In this document: piece by piece, positions 42,920 through 53,114 of the stretch
How the letters are laid out: each line of letters begins with the position of its first letter
Position numbering within the stretch: the stretch's first letter is position 1
NCBI RefSeq assembly: GCF_020103725.1
Contig: NZ_JAHXBG010000019.1
Location: 62,001-126,000, forward strand
Reading direction: 5' to 3'
Length of the DNA: 64,000 bases
From: Hyalangium gracile
Lineage (GTDB): Bacteria; Myxococcota; Myxococcia; Myxococcales; Myxococcaceae
The notes under the pieces: generated by a model
Databases searched by the model: none
What the model saw: only the letters and a program-made list of their open reading frames with translations
What the model was told of the DNA's origin: nothing
Made by a program: the position numbers and the translations under genes

Positions 42920-43546
42920 GTGCTGACCATCGACCCACACCCCCTGCTGGACGCCCTGGCCTTCACCACCACCCTGCCAGGGCCGCTGTCCTCCCTCCCC
43001 TCTCCCGACTGGCTCCAGGCGCTCCTGAAGCCGGACGCCCCCGCGCCCCTCTCGAGCGATGACGCCGTGCGCGGCGTCGTGAGAGACCTGCTCCGCCACG
43101 GCGGCTACAAGCCCACCGGTCGGGGCAAGCCCGCCTCGGAGTACCTCGTGCGCGCGGCGGGAGATGGCTCGCTGGGCTCCATCAACGCCGCGGTGGACGC
43201 GTGCAACGCCGTCTCGCTCCACAGCGGCCTGCCCATCAGCGTGGTGGACCTGGACCGCGCCAGGGCGCCCTTCCGCGTGGGCATCGCCCCCGAGGGCGCG
43301 CAGTACGTCTTCAACGCCTCCGGGCAGACCATCGACGTGGCGGGGCTGCTGTGCCTCTTCGACGCCGAAGGCCCGTGCGCCAACGCCGTGAAGGACGCGC
43401 AGCGCACGAAGACGAACGCGGACACCCGCCGCACCCTCACCATCCTCTGGGGCGCCAAGGCGCTGGGGGACAGGACCGCGCGCGCCTTCGCCTGGTACCG
43501 CGAGCTGCTCGAGCGGCTAGGCACCACCGTGGAGCGGCTTCCCTGA
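42920..43546 (+). CDS. B3/B4 tRNA-binding-domain protein
   Basis: 208 residues from GTG 42920, with GGAG eight bases upstream; GTG 42911 is an alternative. The B3/B4 fold (as in phenylalanyl-tRNA synthetase beta) is indicated by SINAAVDACNAVSLHSGLPI, SVVDLDRARAPFRVGIAPEG, VFNASGQTIDVAGLLCLFDA and TILWGAKALGDRTARAFAWY. Free-standing members are thought to hydrolyse mischarged tRNA or bind nucleic acids. The next gene overlaps the stop by four bases. Confidence 0.8.
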   Translation: MLTIDPHPLLDALAFTTTLPGPLSSLPSPDWLQALLKPDAPAPLSSDDAVRGVVRDLLRHGGYKPTGRGKPASEYLVRAAGDGSLGSINAAVDACNAVSLHSGLPISVVDLDRARAPFRVGIAPEGAQYVFNASGQTIDVAGLLCLFDAEGPCANAVKDAQRTKTNADTRRTLTILWGAKALGDRTARAFAWYRELLERLGTTVERLP

Positions 43547-44649
43547 GCTCGCCGGACCTGGAGCTGCTGCTCGCCGACGGCGCCCGGGCCCTCTCCGCGG
43601 CCTGGGGTCGCCCGGTGCTGCTCACCGCTCCAGAGGTGCTCCGCACCGAGTCGCGCAGCGTCGTCGTCCGAGCCCGGGTCGTCGGTGGCGGCAACGTGCC
43701 GAACGTCGTGCTCAAGCACTTCCGGGACGATCCAGTCCTCGGCCTGGACGACTGGGCCGGCCTCGTGTTCCTCCAGCAGCGAGGCCTGCGCATCGGCCCC
43801 CGCTTCCTCGCCGGCAGCGAGGAGGCGCGTCTCTTCGTCATGGAGGACCTGGGCCGGGGCCACACCCTCGAGAGCCTCTTCCAGGGCCAGGACGAGCGCA
43901 TGGCCAGCGGAGCGCTGCTGGCCATCGTGCGGCTCACGGCCCTGATGCACATCCGCACCCTGAGCGCGCAGGCGGACTATGACGCCGTCCGCCAGGCCAT
44001 CGAGCCTCGCCACGAGCGGGCACGCATCGAGAACGCCCGCTACCTGCTGGACAACGCCGGCCGGCTGCGGCGGTGGGTGGCCGAGGTCGGCGCCGAGGAG
44101 GCTCCCGGCACCCAGACGGACCTGGAGCTGCTCGCGCGCGAGCTCGCCGACCCCGGGCCCTTCCTCGCCTTCACGCACGGAGACATGGCACCGAGCAACA
44201 CGCTCCTCACGCGCGACGGGCCCCACCTGCTGGACTTCGAGTACTCGGGCATGCGCCACGCCCTGTACGACGCGCTGATGTGGCTGATCTCGGTGCCGCT
44301 GCCGGACGAGCTCATCGCCCGCGCGGACACCATCTATCGCACCGGCCTGAGCCAGGCCTGCTACTCGGCGCAGGTGGACTCGGAATACTTCCACGCGCGC
44401 GCCGTGGTGGTCGCCGCGCGCACCGTCAACCTCTTCCAGTGGATCTCCCCCAAGGCCCTGGAGCGGGACCGCGAGTGGGCGCCCGGCTTCACCGAGCGCG
44501 ACGCGCTGCTGCGCCACCTCGAGCGCTACCGGCTGCTGCTGGAGCCCCTCGACCCCGTCCCCGCGCTCTCCCGCACCCTTCGCTCGCTGGAGACGCGCCT
44601 GCGCGAGCGCTGGACCGTGAAGCCCTTCGTCTGGCCCGCGTTCTGGTGA
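43543..44649 (+). CDS. Aminoglycoside phosphotransferase-family kinase, CTG start
   Basis: 368 residues. APH/choline kinase fold: VVRARVVGGGNVPNVVLKHF (nucleotide region), FVMEDLGRGHTLESLF, Brenner-type HGDMAPSNTLL (catalytic loop), and LLDFEYSGMRHALYDALMWL (metal site). No ATG/GTG/TTG lies before the first structural element; CTG 43543 has GGAG eight bases upstream and overlaps the previous stop (CTGA), so an unusual CTG start with translational coupling is proposed. Alternatively translation starts at GTG 43615, losing about 24 residues. Substrate unknown. Confidence 0.8.
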   Translation: MSSPDLELLLADGARALSAAWGRPVLLTAPEVLRTESRSVVVRARVVGGGNVPNVVLKHFRDDPVLGLDDWAGLVFLQQRGLRIGPRFLAGSEEARLFVMEDLGRGHTLESLFQGQDERMASGALLAIVRLTALMHIRTLSAQADYDAVRQAIEPRHERARIENARYLLDNAGRLRRWVAEVGAEEAPGTQTDLELLARELADPGPFLAFTHGDMAPSNTLLTRDGPHLLDFEYSGMRHALYDALMWLISVPLPDELIARADTIYRTGLSQACYSAQVDSEYFHARAVVVAARTVNLFQWISPKALERDREWAPGFTERDALLRHLERYRLLLEPLDPVPALSRTLRSLETRLRERWTVKPFVWPAFW

Positions 44650-44671
44650 GGCCCGGGCAGCGCCTCCGAGG

Positions 44672-45193
44672 CTACAGGCCCAGCCCGGAGCGGATCGCCG
44701 CGACCACCTCGTCGGGCCCCGGCGTCACATCCACCTGGAGCGCCTCCTGCGGCACCTCCAGCGCCTCGAACTGACTGCCGAGCAGACCCAGCGGCATGAA
44801 GTGGCCCGCGCGATGCGCCAGCCGGTCCGCGATCACCTCTCGCGGCGCCCACAGGTACACCCACCGCACCCGCGTCGGGTCGACCGTGAGCAGCGCGCGG
44901 TAGCTCCGCTTCAGCGCGGAGCAGGCCAGCACCGCATCCTCGCCTCGCGACAGCGCCTCGGTGATGAGCTCCTGCAGCCGCAGGAGCCAGGGCGTACGGT
45001 CCTCATCCGTCAGGGGAATCCCCGCCGCCATCTTCGCCACGTTCACCTGCGGGTGGAAGTCATCCCCCTCCAGGAAGCGCCAGCCCAGCGACTGAGCCAG
45101 CCGCCGGCCGATCGTCGTCTTCCCCGCGCCAGCCACTCCCATGATGATGATCACCACGCGCCATGCTCCCGGACCTGCGTCGTCTTCACCCAT
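44672..45193 (-). CDS. gntK: Gluconokinase
   Basis: 173 residues from ATG 45193; GTG 45157, with GGGAG eight bases upstream, could be the true start and would remove a 12-residue polar N-terminus. P-loop GVAGAGKTT at about 19-27, FLEGDDFHPQVNVAKMAAGI (substrate loop), PLTDEDRTPWLLRLQELI, CSALKRSYRALL and GHFMPLGLLGSQFEALEVP. Transfers phosphate from ATP to gluconate, feeding 6-phosphogluconate to the pentose-phosphate or Entner-Doudoroff route. Converges with the APH gene. Confidence 0.93.
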   Translation of the reverse strand: MGEDDAGPGAWRVVIIIMGVAGAGKTTIGRRLAQSLGWRFLEGDDFHPQVNVAKMAAGIPLTDEDRTPWLLRLQELITEALSRGEDAVLACSALKRSYRALLTVDPTRVRWVYLWAPREVIADRLAHRAGHFMPLGLLGSQFEALEVPQEALQVDVTPGPDEVVAAIRSGLGL

Positions 45194-45340
45194 GGTGCGG
45201 CATCTCGCCTCCCGCCGCTACCCCCGAGGATGGCTACCGTTCACCCGTCCTCCAGGGTCCTCCGTCCACGTCAGACCCGCCGGATACGATTCGGTTCGTC
45301 GCCGCGAGGGACTCGCGGCGTTGTGAGGGGTCAAAAACTC

Positions 45341-46435
45341 GTGGCCGATATCCCGAATGGCGGACAGGTCGAAGTCAAAGGCTCGGGCGCCAAGCCGTAC
45401 ATCCTGAAGAACACCGGTGGTGTGTACTCGTGCTCGTGCCCCGCGTGGCGCAACCAGTCCGAGCCCATCGAGCGCCGCACCTGCAAGCACCTGCGCAAGG
45501 TCCGTGGTGACGACGCCGAGAACGCCCGCCTCGGCGCGGCGGCCTCCCGCGCGGCGGCCAGCGCTCCCAACAGCCCCACCAACCGGGTTGCCACCAGCAA
45601 GCGCGCCAGCTCCGCCTCGAGCGACGGCAAGGCCCCGCCGGTGCTGCTGGCCCACTCCTGGGAGAACGACACGGACCTCACCGGCTGGTGGATGAGCGAG
45701 AAGCTCGACGGCGTGCGCGCCTACTGGGATGGGACGCGCTTCCTCTCGCGCCAGGGCAACCCCTTCTATGCGCCGGACTGGTTCACCGAGCAGCTTCCGG
45801 ACTACCCGCTCGACGGAGAGCTGTTCGGCGGCCGCAAGAAGTTCCAGCGCACGGTGAGCATCGTCCGCCGGCAGGACCAGAGCGACGACTGGAAGGAGCT
45901 GGCCTTCGTCATCTTCGACGCGCCTTCCCTGGACGCGCCCTTCGAGGACCGCATCGCCCACGTCCAGCAGTTCGTGGACGACGTGGCGCCGTCCTACGCC
46001 GAGTGGCTGCCGCATGAGCCCTGCCAGGGCGTGCAGCACCTGCGCTCGGAGCTGGCGCGCGTGGAGGGGCTCGGGGGCGAGGGGCTGATGCTGCGTCAGC
46101 CGGGCTCTCGCTACGAGGTGGGCCGCTCGTACACGCTGCTCAAGGTGAAGAGCTTCCACGACGACGAGGCGCGCGTCATCGGCCACCAGCCCGGCGCGGG
46201 CCGCCACAAGGGCCGCCTGGGCGCGCTCGAGGTGGAGCTGCGCAACGGCACCCGCTTCTCCGTGGGCACCGGCCTGTCCGACGCCGAGCGCGGCAACCCG
46301 CCGCCCCTCGGCAGCATCATCACCTTCCGCTACCAGGAGCTCTCCAACGACGGCGTGCCGCGCTTCCCCTCGTATGTGGGCGTGCGCATCGACGCGGAGC
46401 CCTGGGAGCCCCAGGCCCAGCGCAAGCGCTCCTGA
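45341..46435 (+). CDS. ATP-dependent DNA ligase with N-terminal SWIM zinc finger
   Basis: 364 residues from GTG 45341, with GAGGGG about ten bases upstream; a GTG at 45323 is possible. A SWIM-type zinc motif (Cys31, Cys33, Cys48, His50 in YSCSCPAW and RTCKHLR) precedes a linker rich in Ala/Ser and an adenylation domain. Lys121 is in EKLDGVRAYWDG (motif I), DGELFGGRKKF (III), EGLMLRQPGSRYEVGRSYTL (IV) and LLKVKSF (V). A C-terminal OB-fold follows (TFRYQELSNDG). Seals nicks in DNA using ATP. The SWIM domain probably adds DNA or protein binding. Confidence 0.88.
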   Translation: MADIPNGGQVEVKGSGAKPYILKNTGGVYSCSCPAWRNQSEPIERRTCKHLRKVRGDDAENARLGAAASRAAASAPNSPTNRVATSKRASSASSDGKAPPVLLAHSWENDTDLTGWWMSEKLDGVRAYWDGTRFLSRQGNPFYAPDWFTEQLPDYPLDGELFGGRKKFQRTVSIVRRQDQSDDWKELAFVIFDAPSLDAPFEDRIAHVQQFVDDVAPSYAEWLPHEPCQGVQHLRSELARVEGLGGEGLMLRQPGSRYEVGRSYTLLKVKSFHDDEARVIGHQPGAGRHKGRLGALEVELRNGTRFSVGTGLSDAERGNPPPLGSIITFRYQELSNDGVPRFPSYVGVRIDAEPWEPQAQRKRS

Positions 46436-46681
46436 CGCATCGCGCCTTGTTGCTCCATCTCTCTCAAGAGGTGGAAAAAATGACGGACCTCCATTGAACG
46501 AAATGGAGTCTCACCTCCGGTGACAGGGTGGACCTGTGCGCTGCGAGTCATCGCAACGCCCCGAATCCCCGAGGGGTGAGCCCTCCCGTCCGCACGGGTT
46601 CGACGATCCGTGCGTTCCGGGACGGTGCACATGTCTTGCAGGGCAAAGGGTAGATCCCCCTTTTCCAGGTTCCCAAGCCCC

Positions 46682-48169
46682 ATGCGCTGCGAGCTCTGTC
46701 TCTCCGAACACACCGACGATGTGCTGTGCGGAAACGTGCACTGGAGCCTCTCGGGCGAGGTCACCGTCGTGGACCCCGCCCAGGCGCGGACTCCATCGCC
46801 GCCTCCGGCCCCTCCCGCCGCGGCTGCGCCCTCGCGAGAGCCGGCGCCCGCCGTGGACCTGGTGGGCAGGACGCTCGGGTACTACCGCGTGCTGCGACGG
46901 CTGGGCTCGGGAGGCATGGGGACGGTGTACCAGGCGGAGCAGACGCGCATCGGCGCGCGGGTGGCGCTCAAGGTGCTGCACCCGCACCTGAGCCAGGACG
47001 CCGGCCTGCTCGCGCGCTTCTACGCCGAGGCGAAGACGGTGAACGTGGTGGGCCACCCCAACATCGTCCGCATCTTCGACATCAACGAGGCGCCCGGCGG
47101 CCTCCACTACTTCGTCATGGAGTACCTGGAGGGAGAGCCGCTGTCGCAGCTGCCCCGCCCGCTGGAGCCGGGCCTGCTCACGCACCTGCTGGCGCAGGCG
47201 TGCGAGGCGCTGGAGGCCGCGCACTCCGCGGGCGTGGTGCACCGGGACTTGAAGCCGGACAACCTCTTCGTGGTGCGGCGCGAGGGCTCGCAGCGGCCCT
47301 CGCTCAAGGTGCTGGACTTCGGCGTGGCCAAGGCGCGCGACTCGATGAACACGCGGCTCACGGCGGTGGGCACGGTGCTCGGCACGCCGGCGTACATGGC
47401 GCCGGAGCAGTGGACGGGGCAGCCGGTGGATGGGCGCGCGGACATCTATGCGCTCGGGGTGACGGCGTACCTGATGGCCACCGGGCGGCTGCCCTATCCG
47501 CGCGGCCAAGTGGCGGAGATCGTCCTGTCTCCCACGGCCCCGGGCCCGGTGCCGCCGCACCTGCTCAACCCGCGCATCCCCCAGGCCTTCTCGGAGGCGG
47601 TGCTGCGCGCGATGGCACGCTGCCCGGCCGATCGCTTCGCCCACGCGCTCGAGTTCAAGCAGGCCCTGGAGGCGGCGACCACCGCCACCGCGCGGCCCCG
47701 GGCCACGCCAGCGCCCTCGCCCGTGCCCGAGGCCCTGCGCGCCAGCACGCCGGTGCCGGCTCCCACGGTGTCCCTGCGCGCTCCCCGCGCGCACCTGCCG
47801 CGCTCGGATGTCCAGGCGCCCCAGACGTGGGAGGCGCGGGTGCGCCGCCGCAGCGGTGCCGGTGAGGTGGTGGTGCAGTGCACGGAGCTGAGCCGCGGCG
47901 GGCTCTTCATGTGCTGCTCGGAGCCCTTCCCCCAGCTCTTCACCCAGCTGGCGTTCACGCTGATGCTGGGCGGCGAGGCCGTGGAGTGCGTGGGCGAGGT
48001 GGTCCGGCACGTGGACTCGGCGCAGGCACAGACGTGGGGCATGTCGCCGGGCGTGGGGCTGCAGTTCGTCAACCCTTCGGCCAGGCTGCGCGAGCACCTG
48101 CGCCAGCTGCGCCCCGCGCGCGTGCTGCCCCCCACGCCCGCGCCCGTCGCCCAGGACTGCGTCCTCTAG
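46682..48169 (+). CDS. Ser/Thr kinase fused to a PilZ-like domain
   Basis: 495 residues from ATG 46682. N-terminal Cys motif MRCELCLSEHTDDVLCGN (possible zinc ribbon) and a Pro/Ala-rich linker, then a kinase at about 66-335: GSGGMGTVY (75-83), Lys97 in VALKVL, HRDLKPDN (187-194), DFGVAKA (212-218), YMAPEQ. No membrane segment. A C-terminal PilZ-like domain at about 385-475 (RVRRRSGAGEVVV, CTELSRGGLFMCCSEPF, GVGLQFVNPSARLREHL) has RxxxR- and D/ExSxxG-type motifs. Cyclic di-GMP may regulate the kinase (inference). Confidence 0.85.
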   Translation: MRCELCLSEHTDDVLCGNVHWSLSGEVTVVDPAQARTPSPPPAPPAAAAPSREPAPAVDLVGRTLGYYRVLRRLGSGGMGTVYQAEQTRIGARVALKVLHPHLSQDAGLLARFYAEAKTVNVVGHPNIVRIFDINEAPGGLHYFVMEYLEGEPLSQLPRPLEPGLLTHLLAQACEALEAAHSAGVVHRDLKPDNLFVVRREGSQRPSLKVLDFGVAKARDSMNTRLTAVGTVLGTPAYMAPEQWTGQPVDGRADIYALGVTAYLMATGRLPYPRGQVAEIVLSPTAPGPVPPHLLNPRIPQAFSEAVLRAMARCPADRFAHALEFKQALEAATTATARPRATPAPSPVPEALRASTPVPAPTVSLRAPRAHLPRSDVQAPQTWEARVRRRSGAGEVVVQCTELSRGGLFMCCSEPFPQLFTQLAFTLMLGGEAVECVGEVVRHVDSAQAQTWGMSPGVGLQFVNPSARLREHLRQLRPARVLPPTPAPVAQDCVL

Positions 48170-48297
48170 CGAGCCGGGCCACTGTCGCCCGCCGCCCATC
48201 GACGCGCTTCAAACGTCCGCTTCTCAACTCCGAGGGTGGTACTCGGGTCCGAGCCCCCCGGAGCGGATGTGGGCGCCTCGGGTAGCGTGGAGGCTTC

Positions 48298-49155
48298 ATG
48301 GGACACAGGAAACGCAAGGAGGCCCGGGCTCCTCTCCGGGCCTGGAGCCTCTGCGGGCTCGGATTGCTGGCGCTCGGCGTGGCGGTCGGCGCGTGCCGGG
48401 ACTCCATCGGGACGGCGCTCTACGTCACCATCGACTTCCCTCCCTCGCTGCAGATGGATCAGCTCCTCGTCACGGGCACCGTGGAGGGGGATGGCTTCGG
48501 CCCCCACGTGCTGCCGGAGGAGCCCGAGCGGCTGCTCACCAACGGCGACACGTTCCGCGTGCTCCTGTCCGCGGCGCCGGACGACGCGGAGGCGAAGCTG
48601 AGCGTGGAGGGGCTGCGCCAGGGCGCGCGGATCGCGGTCGGCACCAGCGAGGTGCGCATCCAGGAGGGTGACGAGGTGGATGTCACCGTGCGGCTGGAGC
48701 CTGCGCCCACTCCGGACGGCGGAGTGCCCGACGGAGGCACTCCGGATGGAGGCTTCTGCCCCAACTGCGCCAGCGGGTGCTGCATGAACAACGTCTGCAC
48801 CACCTCCACCTTCAACACCTGTGGCTCGGGCGGCATCGCCTGCGTGACGTGTGAGCGAAAGACGGCGGACTCCTGCGGCCCCCAGGGCGTCTGTTCCTGC
48901 GGGCAGGGGCCCGCGTGCGATCCCGCCTTCTCGGACCAGTGCACCAATGGCCAGTGCAAGTGCGGCAACGGGCCGGCGTGCGGCTTCGGCCAGACGTGCG
49001 TGGGGGGCAAGTGCGTCTGCAACCCGAGCTCGTGCGGCGGGTGCTGCTTCGGCAACCTCTGCGCGCCCGGCAACAGCAAGGACGCGTGCGGGCGCAACGG
49101 CGTGGAGTGCGCGAAGTGCAGGAACACCTGCGGCTCCACGGGCACCTGCTCCTGA
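48298..49155 (+). CDS. Cys-rich outer-membrane lipoprotein
   Basis: 285 residues from ATG 48298. Lipoprotein signal with GVAVGAC as lipobox (Cys about 33). The N-terminal half is a beta-rich domain (TALYVTIDFPPSLQMDQLLV, EVRIQEGDEVDVTVRLEPAP). After a PDGG-repeat spacer the C-terminal half is Cys-rich (CPNCASGCCMNNVC, CVTCERKTADSC, CKCGNGPAC, CGGCCFGNLC), resembling EGF-like or disulfide-rich modules found in myxobacterial surface lipoproteins. Function unknown. Followed at 8 bases by the convergent hybrid kinase gene. Confidence 0.75.
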   Translation: MGHRKRKEARAPLRAWSLCGLGLLALGVAVGACRDSIGTALYVTIDFPPSLQMDQLLVTGTVEGDGFGPHVLPEEPERLLTNGDTFRVLLSAAPDDAEAKLSVEGLRQGARIAVGTSEVRIQEGDEVDVTVRLEPAPTPDGGVPDGGTPDGGFCPNCASGCCMNNVCTTSTFNTCGSGGIACVTCERKTADSCGPQGVCSCGQGPACDPAFSDQCTNGQCKCGNGPACGFGQTCVGGKCVCNPSSCGGCCFGNLCAPGNSKDACGRNGVECAKCRNTCGSTGTCS

Positions 49156-49162
49156 GGCGCGG

Positions 49163-51694
<2,532 letters not shown>

Positions 51695-52126
51695 CAAAAC
51701 GGTTCCTCTCTGTCCTCACCAGCGCATGGACTGGGGACAGCGCCTCGCTCCTCGAGCTCCATGGCGCTCGCCGCCTCACGCGCAGGGGCCCTACTCCACT
51801 CCGCATGAGCACGCACTATCCGTGTGACGCACCGAGCCCTCCAAGCACTGCACCCGACAGTGCTTCAGTCAGCCTGGAGGAAGGCTTCAGCTCCGTGCAT
51901 GGCCCTCGGGTCGGGCAGCTGGGATTCCCGCCAGTTCCGGACGCTCGACCCCGCCATTCACCGATAGTTCACAGCATTCCACAGGGTGACGAGCTGGGAT
52001 GGGGTGACGGCGCATGACCCATCAGGTAGGTTGCGCCCTACCCGACGTGTGGTTTGCATTGCGCCTGATCTGGAGTTCATCTTTAATTTCCCTAAATAGG
52101 GATTTCAATGAATTCCAGGAGCCCCC
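51695..52126. other. Intergenic region with A+T-rich palindrome
   Basis: 430 bases between the divergent hybrid-kinase gene and a decayed lipoprotein gene. The right end is A+T-rich and contains a perfect palindrome TCCCTAAATAGGGA (52089-52102) about 25 bases before the gene at 52127. The rest shows no convincing gene or repeat. Confidence 0.5.
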
Positions 52127-52631
52127 ATGCGGCTTCCCCGAGGGCTGACGCTGCTGTGTGGAGGGCTGCTGGGGTGCGTCAGCGGCCCTGAGATGGTGGG
52201 AGAGGACGTCAACTATGGCCTCAAGGATGGACAGGTCTGGGTGCGTGGCCCCTGGGCGGCCATCCAGCCCTCGAAGGATCCCGACGAGGTGATCGACCAG
52301 CTCTGTCCCGCCGTCATGGAGCTACCTGGCGCGCGCTTCGGGAGTCATGGCCAGGAGTACTGCGGCCTCGGAGACGCTCGCGGACTACCATGGTCACCCC
52401 TGGACTCCCTCCTCCATGATCGAGAGCCGGGCGGACCTGCTCGCCGCGACGCAGGTGTTCTCCGTTCGCATCCAGTTCGACACGGCCTGCCATGTCCAGA
52501 AGTTGGTCCCCTACGTGAAGGAGGATCGCCCGGGCGAGCTGTACGAGCGCCGCGAGAAGACCTGGAAGCTCATCGGTCTCATCAAGCCTGAGAACAAAGC
52601 CAGCGGGCGGGTCACCCTTGTCACCGATTGA
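52127..52631 (+). pseudogene. Frameshifted lipoprotein gene
   Basis: The first frame (from ATG 52127, AGGAG just upstream) encodes a lipoprotein signal (LTLLCGGLLGC) and VNYGLKDGQVWVRGPWAAIQ with GQEYCG. The conserved C-terminus TLADYHGHPWTP, VRIQFDTACHVQKLVPYVKE and DRPGELYERREKTWKLIGLI is read in another frame ending at 52631. Related myxobacterial proteins, as I recall, join these two parts through a longer middle segment. A deletion with frameshift near 52380 is the simplest explanation; a sequencing error is possible. Confidence 0.65.
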
Positions 52632-52683
52632 ACCGCTTCGGCGCGGCGCGCGGCCCTGGCCCTCTCCGCGCCAGAGGAACTTC

Positions 52684-53109
52684 ATGAAGCGTCTCCTGCT
52701 GTCGATGCTCTGCGCCCTGCTTCCCGCCTGCGCGCTCTTCCGGCGTCCGCCACGGCCCGTCCATGCCCCGCCGCAAGAAGCCACGGGGGTCACCTTTCCC
52801 CAGGAGATTCTCGATCTCGAAGGGAGCGTGAGCGTCACGGGCCCCCTGTTCGTGGCGATGCAGCTCGCCATGGAGGACTTCCGCCCCTGGGATCTCCAAC
52901 CTCCCCGGAACGCCACACCTCGAGAGGCGTGCCTCTACAAACGTGAGTCATATGACATGAACGCGGCTCCCGGAGCCGACGGTGTGGTCTTCGTGCAGAT
53001 CTGGGCACGCCCTGGAACGTGCGAGATGGGCCTCGGCCCTGTCCTGGATGTCGGCGCCAATTACATCATCGACACGAAGACCTGGCGCATCCTCGCCACC
53101 GTGCACTAG
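52684..53109 (+). CDS. Hypothetical lipoprotein
   Basis: 141 residues from ATG 52684, GAGG seven bases upstream. Signal with lipobox LLPAC (Cys about 16). The mature part has LDLEGSVSVTGPLFVAMQLA, DDL-like FRPWDLQPPRNATPREACLY, and VFVQIWARPGTCEMGLGPVL with DVGANYIIDTKTWRIL. Unknown family; it probably shares a transcript with the frameshifted lipoprotein gene upstream, with which it may form a pair. The C-terminus converges on the histone-deacetylase gene. Confidence 0.65.
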   Translation: MKRLLLSMLCALLPACALFRRPPRPVHAPPQEATGVTFPQEILDLEGSVSVTGPLFVAMQLAMEDFRPWDLQPPRNATPREACLYKRESYDMNAAPGADGVVFVQIWARPGTCEMGLGPVLDVGANYIIDTKTWRILATVH

Positions 53110-53114
53110 GGCCG

